A stretch of 64,000 nucleotides of DNA from Hyposmocoma kahamanoa (lineage: Eukaryota; Arthropoda; Insecta; Lepidoptera; Cosmopterigidae): positions 17,200,594 through 17,264,593 of the forward strand of contig NW_020654810.1 in NCBI RefSeq assembly GCF_003589595.1, read 5' to 3'. Under the pieces are notes generated by a model, which had not been told where the DNA came from, did no database searches, and was given only the letters and a program-made list of their open reading frames with translations. Position 1 is the stretch's first letter, and each line of letters begins with the position of its first letter. This document shows, piece by piece, positions 54,760 through 64,000 of the stretch. The translations under genes and the position numbers were made by a program.

Positions 54760-55675
54760 CATATACTCTACTTTGTTTTTATTGTACTTACCCACTTCTT
54801 ATTATCGGTACCTAACCTAAGTAAGGACTTATTTATTCCTAGATATTTTTATTATTAATAATAATAATCATTTATTTCGGACTATAAATCCATAGTGTTC
54901 GGACTATAAAACCATAAATTCCTTTCTGACCATTTATAGTATTTTTTTCTTATTCATTCCGGAAACTTATAGTGCTCCCCACGTAGTAAATGATCGAAAC
55001 TTGGTCACAGATTACTTAGGTAATAGTTAATACGTAACTGATACATCACTCTCATACAAAATCCAAAACACCTACGTTATGATAGCCTATTAAATCTGAC
55101 TAATGACTTATTACGAAGAAAAAGGAACCTAAGCAGGCGCTCAGAAAGATGAAAATACGTTGCTTGCTCCATGTGCGGTCGTGCGGAACCGACTGCGCTA
55201 GGATTGTGTGATGTACATTATGAAAAAGACTTGTCAGACTTTAAAATTTCCATTATTTATTTAGTATTAGTTAATTATATTTAAGTTGTATTATTATTAT
55301 TCTTGACGAATATTATAATGTTTGTATTTAGTATTCTTGAAAGTTATTACATAAGTCTATTTTGGTTACCACGGCAATAAAAATATATGGGACTCTCCGA
55401 TGGTGAGTTGCTGGGTGCAGCTGCACACGACACCAAGCCGGTAGCAGTGCCTCGAGCCTTTCTATAGGGGAATCTCGTTAATAAATATTAAAATGTACTT
55501 TCCCAGTTGTTACTAACACACATTTTTAAGTTATTGTGTTAGTAACACTATGGATTTATAGTCCGAAATGAATGATTATTATTATTAATAATAAAAATAT
55601 CAGGAATAAGTAAGTCCTTACTTAGGTTAGGTACCGATAATAAGAAGTGGGTAAGTACAATAAAAACAAAGTAGA

Positions 55676-55690
<15 letters not shown>
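54758..55690. repeat. Large inverted repeat flanking about 650 bases
   Basis: The segment 54758-54898 recurs in reverse complement at about 55546-55690 with few changes (shared GTAAGGACTT, TTATTATCGGTACC, CGGACTATAAATCCATAGTG). Both copies have a TA/TG-type microsatellite on their outer side. This is either a DNA transposon with long inverted ends or two inverted copies of one repeat. Confidence 0.75.
55153..55245 (+). other. Cys/His-containing peptide fragment
   Basis: One frame reads KYVACSMCGRAEPTALGLCD, then VHYEKDLSDF, giving C-x2-C and C-x2-H pairs spaced like a small zinc-binding module. A stop lies directly upstream, and it sits between the inverted arms listed above, so a transposon protein remnant is likeliest. 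There is no ATG context or splice site to prove an exon. Confidence 0.25.
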
Positions 55691-55706
<16 letters not shown>

Positions 55707-56340
55707 TATATATATATATAGAAGATAGAACACAAAGAAATTATTCAAAAGCCGTTTGCTTGAATCTACCTTACATAAAATAATTGAAAATACATAAATT
55801 TCTTACATTAGGCTTAATTTTAAATATTTGAAATTTGCATAATTCGTTGATTACAACCAACCAACTTAAATTATTAGGAATCGATGGCACAAAGAATTGA
55901 AAATAATGTGATTATTGTAAAACACAAGATTAACGTTTACCTTTCTTCGTCTTTAGGTAATAAAAAAAATTATAATTTATTGTCAGTATTCCAACTTCTA
56001 CACCCATTCACTGTACAATAATGGCGCAATTTTGACATTGCAACGTTTTTACGAAACTTGGCGTACGACCATTCAGATGTGCGTGCAACACTCTCTGAGG
56101 GCTTGCGCCGACGTCGGCGTACTCAGGCGTAGGTACTTATCGCGTAACCTTGAGTGAGTGACGGAACCCTGGCTTGGTGTAATAAACCTACATGTGATCG
56201 TACGTCATGATCATAATTTCTATTGTCACCAGAAAGTCACAAAAGTAAAACGAACACGTGAAACAAATTGAGTACATAATTATAACATGTAAAATTTTCT
56301 CCTATTTAAACATAAATAAGCTATTGACTAATTTCGTTTG
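55691..56340. other. No gene recognised
   Basis: (TA)n(CA)n(TA)n at 55675-55722 borders it. A GC-rich patch with GCGCCGACGTCGGCG lies near 56106-56120. The rest is AT-rich. Confidence 0.45.
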
Positions 56341-56625
56341 AAGCCGTGGTAGCCTAATGGTTTAACATACCGCCTTTCAAGCAGAGACCGTGGGTTCGAA
56401 TTATGCCTCGGAAGGTTTTCGGAATTTATGTGTGAAATTTAATTTGAAATGAGCTTTTCGATGAAGGAAAACATTGTGATGAAACCTGCACGTCGAAGGA
56501 GGTTCATAACCTCAGAAAATGTGTGAAGTCACCAACCCGCATTGGGCCAGAGTGGCTGACTATAGCCTAAACACTCGTCTGAGAGGAGACCGGTTCCCAC
56601 AGTAGGACGCATAAATGTGTTGACG
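56341..56625 (+). mobile_element. SINE-2 copy, full length
   Basis: tRNA-like head with A box TGGTAGCCTAATGG (56347-56360) and B box GGGTTCGAATT (56392-56402). The body carries GAAGGAAAACATTGTGATG, CTGCACGTCGAAG and CATTGGGCCAG, and it ends in a short TTGACGGTGATGA run. It is the reference copy for 9390, 11196 and 26835. Confidence 0.88.
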
Positions 56626-57117
56626 GTGATGAGAAAATCGGATAGGTGGTGACAGTTAATTTCAGCATGACGCGCGAGCATTCATTAGCGAGTTGTAATG
56701 GAACCCGTTGCATGTTATGTGCTTTTTGCAGTGAGCAGACAATAACTAGATACTCATTCTAGCGAGTGAAGACTGTTTCACGCGTACAGTACACACTAGA
56801 ACCTCGTTATTGTATCTATCACGTTATAGTTACAGCTCACTAATAAGTAGTGAGACTTAAAATAGGCTGACGTTATTATCGTTGTCGTTGTATTTTCGTT
56901 CGTAGATTCTTTGAACCTCTCTCCTGAAACGTTGTAGGGAATTTTGCTGATGTGAGATTATACCAAGTGTGCGAAATAATGCTCCAGATGTCTGATTGTT
57001 AATTATACAACTGAAACAAAATATTTACAATAAACGGCTATTTTATTTCTAAATTTTTAAAGGGTCTGAATAATGGTTTTAACAAAATATTTGTGGTTAT
57101 ATTATATTTTGACTACC

Positions 57118-57308
57118 TCGGTCGTAGTCGTGGTTGAGTGGCTTGCACACTGGTTCGATCCCCGGTTGGGTCGATGTAGAAAACTAACTTTTCCATATTG
57201 TCTCAGGACTGGATATTTGTGGTACCGTCGTTATTTCCGATTTCCATAACACAAATACTTTAGTTACTTACTTTGGAATCAGAGCAAACGTGATGGTGTC
57301 TAATATTA
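57118..57308 (+). mobile_element. SINE-3, tRNA-derived SINE
   Basis: GTGGTTGAGTGGC (A box-like), a shortened spacer and GGTTCGATCCCCGG (B box), followed by a body with TTGTCTCAGGACTGGATATT and a TACTTTGGAATCAGAGCAAA 3' part. The A to B spacing is shorter than in tRNA, so part of the head is deleted. Single copy in the window. Confidence 0.7.
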
Positions 57309-57529
57309 TACTATTCTTTTTATATTGTTTTTCGACAAAGGTCACAACGAGTGACGAGTGACTCCACAAACGGTGCATTGTTTCACGCGTAGCCTTTAAA
57401 ATATACTTTTTTAAGCTTAAATTTTGTTTAGTTAATTAAGTTCCAAGCTTTTTGATTCAGTTCATATTGCGGAGCGAGGAAATTTGGTTACGAATTAAAC
57501 TTTATCCCTATTGTTGTTTCAATAAAAGT

Positions 57530-57830
57530 CTAGTTAGTAGCTGTAACGCTCTTTGTGAACGAGTTTGTCCAGGGAAGTGCTGCCACCTTACCTATTTCTG
57601 CTGCCAAGTAGTAATGTGAGCATTACTGCGTTCCAGTTGAGGGTGCTGGTGAAATTACAGGCACTGGTGCTGGTGTGATTTGTCATGTTATGCCCCAGAG
57701 TGGTGGGCGCAGTTGCAGTGCCCCTCAGATCTTTGCGGTTTAGCGCTGAGCTCTGGTACTATAACTGATATGGACAGGCGTGTCGCTTAACACCAGGCGC
57801 TCGAATTATCCGTCCCGTTACTTGGTATCT
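57530..57830 (-). repeat. Family A repeat
   Basis: Reverse copy from TTAGTAGCTGTAACGCTC to CCGTCCCGTTACTTGGTAT, diverged but nearly complete. Confidence 0.8.
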
Positions 57831-59499
57831 AAAAAAATAAATTAAAAAGTACGCTACTGCTTTTGTGAAAATACATTTATATTTACTATTCGATGTCATA
57901 TTCATCTTCCCTGTAGATGTTTCTAATCGTAATACAACGCTATATCATTTAAAACCGAATTTAACCCTGCAAACAACGTTTACTTTGACCGGTTTTTCGT
58001 ATTAAGTTGAAGATTTTTCCATTTCAACACTCAAACTCGATTTAGAAAACCTTATTCCACCTAGATAGAGTTTAATATTCGCAAACGAACCCTACCATTT
58101 ACAACAACTTAATAAATGTAAGTGAGACGCCTGCGAAACTTTCTCGGCGCAAATAGAAATATTTCAGTTTTCAATACTTTGGTTAAAATGTTTTATTTTC
58201 ATGATGGATTTTTCAAAGAAATATCTATTAAATGCCAAGATTTTTTAAACACGAAAAAGCACTATATCTATCTACTAAAATTTTATGCTTTACTGCTTAA
58301 ATTTATATAATACTTCGCTGCTTTTGAAGAATAGTGGCCCAACGCAAAATGATTCCATTTTGACTTATTAAAGTTTATTCAGAAATTGCTAAATTTTATT
58401 GTGATTTGTAGAATTTGTGTTCTTTTAATTGGTTAAAATAATCACACATCAACACTGGAATGGTTTACGATTTGTCAATATTGCGATTTTTGAAATTTGT
58501 CAATATCACAGAATTTTTAGAACCCTCTTCCTTAGATGCTTTTGAGATAGGCCGCTACTCTAGAAAACCATCGTATTGTAGTATACCAAGTACAGAACTT
58601 GAGTATTTTGCACGACTCTAGTTCACTTACTCGCTTATTGTTTAGGACCGATATACCAATTATAAACTTCAATGGCTTATGTAATACTTCGACAGCTTTC
58701 AAATTATTCTCAACAGAACAGAAACAGAAGCCAGGTACATACGAATTTGTTTTATCTTTGGGTCAATAAAAACTGTTTTTTTTTTCGAATAAGCGGGTAT
58801 TTATAAAAAGCCAGTTAGTAAATATTACTTAGGTACTTACTTTCACGAGTTACTTAGCATAATGACGAGTGATATGATTTATGCGTTATTGAATCACGTA
58901 TAAAAATAATTAATTATACACTATTTTCTTTATCCTTGAACAAACGCGAGCCTCAATTTATAAAATATTATAATAATAAAATATTATATAAGAGCCCTAT
59001 TTATAAAATATTGCAGTGGCTTCCTGGTAGTTGAGAGTCGTAAATTACATTTCAATTGCAATAAAAAAAAAGAATTTTCAAAATTGGTCCATAATTGAGG
59101 GCGACATCAGATGTCTCCCTCAATTACATACAGCCGAACGTATAACCTCCTCTTTTTTTTTTATGTCGGTAAAAAACTAAAACGAGATGTTCGACAAAAG
59201 TGTCTCATCCGCATGTTTTGCTGGTCTTATCCTTCCACGTTACTGCCTCGTACCTTTGATATGTTTCAGTTCATGGTTCGAAGTAATGATGCAATCGCTT
59301 TGAGTCACTGTGCTTAAGGCAAATTACAGACAGCGCGTCACGTAACTAGCAACACAGTTAGTTAATCGATTACTATAAAAAAAAGCGGTAAATAATTTAC
59401 CTTCATTTGATTAAGGATTGTTTACAACAACATTAAGCACAACCTAATGTACTAAGCAAATTAGAATATTGCAAAGTGGACACCAACAGCGCGTTATTA

Positions 59500-59730
59500 C
59501 CAATTAGTAACGACCGCATCCAATTTGTTCCCCATAGCCCCTAACCTGAAGCCCCAGGCCTGCTCAATGCCGTATCCAGAGCGACGAGGGGCTCGTGTGG
59601 GGGGGGGGGGGCGGCCCAGACGGGGATCACTCAGGACCGCTCCAGGAGTTACGATCAGTCGCTACCCGGTGCAGGACGAATATAGTCGCGCATCTCTCGC
59701 ATCCGACTGAATACGCGCGAACTTTGTGCC
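59500..59730. other. GC-rich island with G13 run
   Basis: About 230 GC-rich, CpG-rich bases with 13 Gs at 59599-59611, open on the plus strand (59525-59710, 61 codons) with an Arg/Gly-rich peptide. I do not recognise the peptide. It could be an exon or promoter of a nested or alternative transcript, or a repeat edge. Confidence 0.3.
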
Positions 59731-60258
59731 GCGCTTAAATTTACAAAGTTAACATTTCATTTGTAATTGGAAGTGCTGTGTTATACATTTTGAGTACACT
59801 TTATATTGGCGCTTTTTTTTGGTAGGGAAATTGTGAGAAAATATCGTAGTACGTTTAATAAGTTTCGTACTTAAAGTTAATTATGTACCTACTATCCTAT
59901 ATTTTTTCAATTAAAACACATTGTCTGACTATATAAAGTGTATATAGTTTTGCTCAAGAGGTCTAATTTGAAGAGGTCATTTTAAATGGCAAAACTAAAG
60001 GTGAAATTGATCTTTCTCAAAGGCTTTTGACGTCGTCGATTTGATTACATCGTAAAGTTACCGTGAACTGTTAAATTATCAGTATGACCTTTGTCAATGT
60101 AGCATACTTAATCGTATACGATTCGCAGGATGAAAGCAAATTTAATTACTATTCAAATAGACAAATTTACATACGGCTTTGTACTGGGATACCGTAGTGT
60201 TGAGAATGAGGCTACTAAACAGGAATTTAGATTTAGTATTTCTAATACATAATCGACG

Positions 60259-60266
60259 TTTATAGG
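60259..60266. repeat. 8-bp target duplication, left
   Basis: TTTATAGG, repeated at 60776-60783. Confidence 0.9.
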
Positions 60267-60775
60267 CATCGAGTATATAACCAGAAATAGAGACGAAATG
60301 TCATTTAATTTGTTTGAAAACTATTCTGCTATATGATTACTGTGACAACTGAGCTCCTATTGGCTAGCCCGAGTTCGAAACAACTGACGGGTGTCGTCAA
60401 TAGGTGTCGTCAACTGTTTCACTTTAAATCGACCAGTTGACTTGAGCTTTGCTATAATGGACGAAAATTGCAAAATTAAATATTTAATATTTAATTACCG
60501 ATGAAATGTGATTCCGTTTGTTTTGTAATTAGATGTTTTGCTGTTTTTCCATCACCACCGAATAGAATAGTACGGCATTATTAGAGATATTATCTTTATT
60601 ACAATAAATACAGAATATTTTTTAGAATATACGGAGACGTACACACAGGTCAGTAGTTGGCCTGTCTATATTTCAGTGCAAATGAGAGTTGATATTTACA
60701 AGAGCTGTATCGCTAATGTGTTACCAGGAATATATGGCCCTTATTTCGTCTCTATTTCTGGTTACATACTCGATG
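60267..60775. mobile_element. hAT-like MITE, copy 3
   Basis: 509 bp with ends CATCGAGTATATAACCAG and CTGGTTACATACTCGATG, exact TTTATAGG duplications and no coding capacity. It is the longest of the three copies. An extra CAATAGGTGTCGTCAACTGT segment near 60399-60419 duplicates the CGGGTGTCGTCAA motif. Confidence 0.92.
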
Positions 60776-60783
60776 TTTATAGG
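60776..60783. repeat. 8-bp target duplication, right
   Basis: TTTATAGG, identical to 60259-60266. Confidence 0.9.
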
Positions 60784-61119
60784 TTTTTATTTATTTCATT
60801 TCGCTACGAAGCATACTAAATAGTGATTGCGTCAAAAAATTCTAGAAAAAGGAAAAAATATTTTTGAATTTATTCAAAAATGCACTTGTAGAGAATTGAT
60901 ATGCGATCTCTTTACGTAAACTTGAATATTTGATTATGGTTCCCAATGTTCTCTGTGTCTACTTATATTGATTTCCGACAAATAGTCCCAGGTAATACAT
61001 TAAACATTTTATTAGAATGAATTCGTATATCTCGTTCTTACTTTTTCGCGATTCCCACACATTAAATCCTGTATATTATGTATTTTTAAATAGACCTACG
61101 ATTCTTCACACGATTCTTC

Positions 61120-61492
61120 TTCGGACTCTTCACAGGTCTCATGGCCAGTCGTGGAAACAAATGTACGCGATTTAGATCCCAATTTCCAATTTTCTTTTTA
61201 TCATATCGATGGCACACACTATGATGCTTCACTCGTGGTGAATTATTTATTTCCAATAAAGAATTTGTATCCATAATTTATCAATTACTAAAAAGCTTAA
61301 TTAGTTACAAAATGAACTATTTTTTCTGTTTTAAATTGCGTATATTTGTTTTTTCAAACAAACCAATGTTTCGGGCTCTTTACATGGCCTGGCCTTATTC
61401 GTCTGATATACCGTAAACGACACGAAACGTTGGTTTGATTGATAAAACAAATATATGCGATTTAAATTCGAAAAAATAGTTTCATTTCCTAT
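61120..61492. repeat. PLE-B end repeats, clustered
   Basis: A fragment near 61130-61200 (TCTTCACAGGTCTCATGG, CGCGATTTAGATCCC) is followed by an inverted pair. The forward one at 61305-61390 has GCGTATATTTGTTTTTTC and AATGTTTCGGG. The reverse one at 61415-61492 has ACGAAACGTTGGTTTG and AATAGTTTCATTTCC. Confidence 0.7.
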
Positions 61493-61647
61493 GTGCAAGA
61501 ATCGCGAAAACCTAAGAGTATTTTTTTGTATAGTTTGAATATTATCATATATTCATCAATATTTAGAATTCGCTATAAATGGCAGATACAAACATTACAC
61601 ACATACACGCAATACAAATATTTTTAGGAAGAAGTTAAATAACGTCG

Positions 61648-61893
61648 TTAATTATCGAGCGCTCTGTTGTTTAAAAACATGCTGCACTCTGTTGTGGATT
61701 CCGTTTTATCATAGAGCCCTTTGTGTACGCGGGCATCGAGGCATGGATTCACTCTTCTGAGCCAGTAGGGCGGCAAAAATCTCGTCGCCTGACCCTGTAT
61801 TACTTTTATTAAATCAGCCAGCTTATCCGCGCTGCACACCTTTCTGCATGAACGATTCAATGGAACGCCATGCCTCTTCAAAATAAAAACCAT
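61648..61893 (-). CDS. Open frame, unknown, possibly repeat-derived
   Basis: An 81-codon minus-strand frame, GC-richer than its surroundings, with CRKVCSADKLADLIKVIQGQ, YWLRRVNPCLDARVHKGLYD and STTECSMFLNN. It looks more protein-like than neighbouring chance frames, but I cannot place it in a family. No convincing splice sites or second exon were identified. It may be a transposase-like remnant or an exon of a gene nested in the Rab26-like intron. Confidence 0.25.
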   Translation of the reverse strand: MVFILKRHGVPLNRSCRKVCSADKLADLIKVIQGQATRFLPPYWLRRVNPCLDARVHKGLYDKTESTTECSMFLNNRALDN

Positions 61894-63292
61894 TTAAGGC
61901 CTGTATATTGATGAAAGATTTAAAAACGTCTTGAAGAAAATTTACGTCTAATTTAAGTTAAACGCTTATATTTTTAAAGTACATTGGAAAAAAATTCGCA
62001 TTCATTGAGGAAATTAAAATGCTTCTCTCAAAGGGAAGCCTGAATTTCCTTTGACTATCATAAAGATTACACGAACAAGTATCTAATAAACTAACTGTTA
62101 CGTAACTACTATGAGTAAGTCATAAAAGGGAGAAGTTGCATAGATTATGATCCGTAACTAGTTCTTTAATCATTTGTGAGTGTGAGCATTACTTGCCAAT
62201 GCCTTTCCTTCCACACGGTTCTTCACCATCTTGTCAATCATCCACCACCCTAGCTCAATCCTGATTGAATACTTTAACTTTTTCTCTGACATCTAGGCAA
62301 TTTCATTGACAGAAGAACAATGGTACTGAACATATATCTATATGTAGCTTTACATAGAATAATACCATTCGTATGTTTAAAATTTATTTTGTACTCGATA
62401 TCCTTTAACCTCCTTTGTACAGAATAGCAGCATAGAAACGCAAGCACTGCAATCGAACTGAAACTAAAACCAAATAAAAGAACTACTTCTATTAACAAGT
62501 CTACTCGTATGAGTAGCATTTGGTTGTTTTATTGTAGATACAACAAAATTTGTTTTTGAGAGATTTAATGTCATCATTTAACATAATATATTCAATTAAC
62601 TGACATGATAAATATTAATACGTTTGTATTGACAATACGCATGATTAATGTGTACACATGTGGCGAAATTACCATTAGTTATATTTGGAAAATAAAATAT
62701 ATTGTCAATAATTATTTAGAGCTGAATTTATCTTTGTTAGTCAATGCATTCGAATTATACTGACGGCACTTCTATAAATATATTCTGAGCAGATTCAGTT
62801 TCAATTTCCCTATGTGACTGTAAGCACCTATATGAACATGGAAATAATTAAACACCGTAAGTTTCCTTTCTTTATAAAACAATCTAGGTATACATGAGTA
62901 AAATATAACGTCGTGAAGTTAACCCAAATTATTTACGATGTATATGTATATACCTCCATGATTTTAACACATGTGAAACAAAATTTGAATGAGTTGACTC
63001 AGTGAATTATAATATCGAATAAAAATACTTGGTACGTACGTGTCTAGTGATGTGCAGCGGAAAAAGTTTAATATCCGCTCGTGTTCACTAAGCTCTTTAC
63101 ACTGTAATTATGAGAGAAAACGTTCCTGCACTTTGCTTTTAGTTCCCAACTTTCGTTTTAACTCTGAAGCAGTAATATGGAATACCGAGGTTAAGGGACA
63201 TTTTCGTTTTTTAATACAGATTTAATAATTATATACTGTAAATTATGAATGAGTGTTATCATATGATTGCTGTTTTGAATGATCACACTTTT
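61894..63292. other. AT-rich sequence, no feature recognised
   Basis: Short AT-driven frames only (for example 62274-62519 minus). Confidence 0.5.
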
Positions 63293-63680
63293 TTAACCGA
63301 CTTTAAAAGAGGACGTTTTCAATTCATCTATACTTTTTTGTGTGTAGGTTATATTGTAAAAAAATGCCATTTTATACTGAAAATACATGGTTATGTTTAA
63401 CCGACTTCTATAAAAGGAGGAATTCTTCATGCGACTGTATTTTATTTTTGTGTGTTATTGTATATTATATATGTTACCGCGATTACTGCCACATTTGTGA
63501 ACTGATTTCAATTATTGTTTTTTTTATTGGAAAGGGGGTACGTCAGTTACGGTTCTTTTCAAATTTAAAGAAAGTATTTTACCTCTAAGGGTGGCAAATT
63601 AGGGGATGTGTCTCTTTTATTGAATTTCACCCACTTTCCGTTAACTGATTTCAATAAAACTTGGCATATAACTGTAATTC
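63293..63680 (+). repeat. Family C repeat, with duplicated start
   Basis: The start motif occurs twice (TTTTAACCGACTTTAAAAGA at about 63292 and TTTAACCGACTTCTATAAAA at about 63396), then one body (CCTCTAAGGGTGGCAAATTA). One copy seems to have landed next to or inside another. Confidence 0.7.
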
Positions 63681-63934
63681 CAAAGAAAAAAAATGTTATG
63701 GTGACCCAGAGACGATCTGATGACGGAAATAGCTGACAGATGAGGATGAGATTTAAATCTTATTTAAACAACCATTCAACGGATCGGCTACTGGGTCGGG
63801 TAAAATAAAATACTTTTTATACTTTTTTATTGCTCTATGTGAATGTGTTTTTTGTCTATAGTCAGCTTGGGTTCTGTATTTTTTATTAAATTAGTTTTCC
63901 CAAAATATAATTTAAAATTATCGAGTTCTTAGGT
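63681..63934. other. No feature recognised
   Basis: Short AT-rich spacer between repeats. Confidence 0.5.
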
Positions 63935-64000
63935 TTTCGCGATTGTTACACATAGGAAATGAAACTATTTTTCCGGATTTAAATCGCGTATATTTGTTGT
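63935..64000 (+). repeat. PLE-B terminal repeat, cut by window end
   Basis: TTTTCGCGATTGTTACACAT, GGAAATGAAACTATTTTTCC and AAATCGCGTATATTTGTTG match the opening of the 30110 copy almost base for base, including sequence upstream of the core. The element probably continues past the window. Confidence 0.8.

Larger units (their letters stand above)
52631..64000 (+). other. Downstream intron sequence, repeat-filled
   Basis: No WDTAGQER-type exon was found up to the window end, so this is probably one very long intron, unless a short exon was missed. Known repeats inside are listed separately. Stretches 52631-54020, 57840-59490, 59720-60258 and 61900-63290 contain nothing I recognise. Confidence 0.5.

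Noticed and set aside
54571..54858. Genes encoding THTH or VCVC repeats
   Set aside because: They are translations of a GT microsatellite read through ten Ns.
1..64000. CRISPR array, operon or prokaryotic defence system
   Set aside because: No regularly spaced direct repeats with unique spacers and no tightly packed genes were seen. Splice sites, SINEs and LINEs show this is animal nuclear DNA.
52631..64000. Third Rab26-like exon with the WDTAGQE motif
   Set aside because: Read by eye in plus-strand frames and not found; it is probably beyond the window, though a very short exon could have been missed.

Overview
The window reads as insect nuclear DNA, almost certainly from a moth or butterfly. 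It is AT-rich, gene-poor and crowded with old repeats. The clues are tRNA-headed SINEs with promoter boxes, R1-type and APE-type non-LTR retrotransposon remains, Penelope-like elements (PLEs), small fold-back and terminal-inverted-repeat elements, and introns of several kilobases. There are no operons, and almost every open reading frame over 60 codons is either chance or part of a repeat. The assignment to Lepidoptera is inference from repeat style.

One host gene can be defended. Two plus-strand exons (47187-47351 and 52520-52630) with canonical splice borders and matching phase 0 give the N-terminal part of a Rab small GTPase, most like Rab26. The first is a polar, acidic and proline-containing N-terminus. 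The second carries the P-loop and switch I. The 5.17 kb intron between them and the 11.4 kb after them are full of repeats. The 5' UTR and the rest of the GTPase fold were not found.

Layout. 1-11 kb: anonymous sequence with SINEs, PLE end repeats and repeat family A. 11.2-12.1 kb: a 5'-truncated R1-clade retrotransposon with poly-A and target duplication, nested in a SINE. 12.3-13.1 kb: two fold-back structures. 13.7-16.9 kb: a decayed APE-type non-LTR retrotransposon on the minus strand. 18.5-19.2 kb: a reverse-transcriptase remnant split by a MITE with 8-bp target duplication. 20.07-20.45 kb: a short P-element-like relic with a decayed THAP start. 25-31 kb: PLE remnants, including a GIY-YIG domain. 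35.2 kb: a palindrome with a tRNA-like centre. 39.7-40.1 kb: a SINE split by a 267-bp MITE. 41.5-44.3 kb: a nearly complete but broken PLE. 47-52.6 kb: the Rab26-like exons. 52.6-64 kb: intron or downstream sequence with SINEs, a GT microsatellite holding a 10-N gap, and another MITE.

The DNA records layers of insertion: MITE into retrotransposon, retrotransposon into SINE, MITE into SINE. I saw no convincing undescribed functional system. The most interesting items are the P-like relic, the three-copy MITE family with intact target duplications, the split SINE, and the large decayed PLE. Repeat families are named here (A, PLE-A, PLE-B, C, SINE-1 to SINE-4) only for reference; all comparisons were made by eye, so most boundaries are good to about 5-20 bases.
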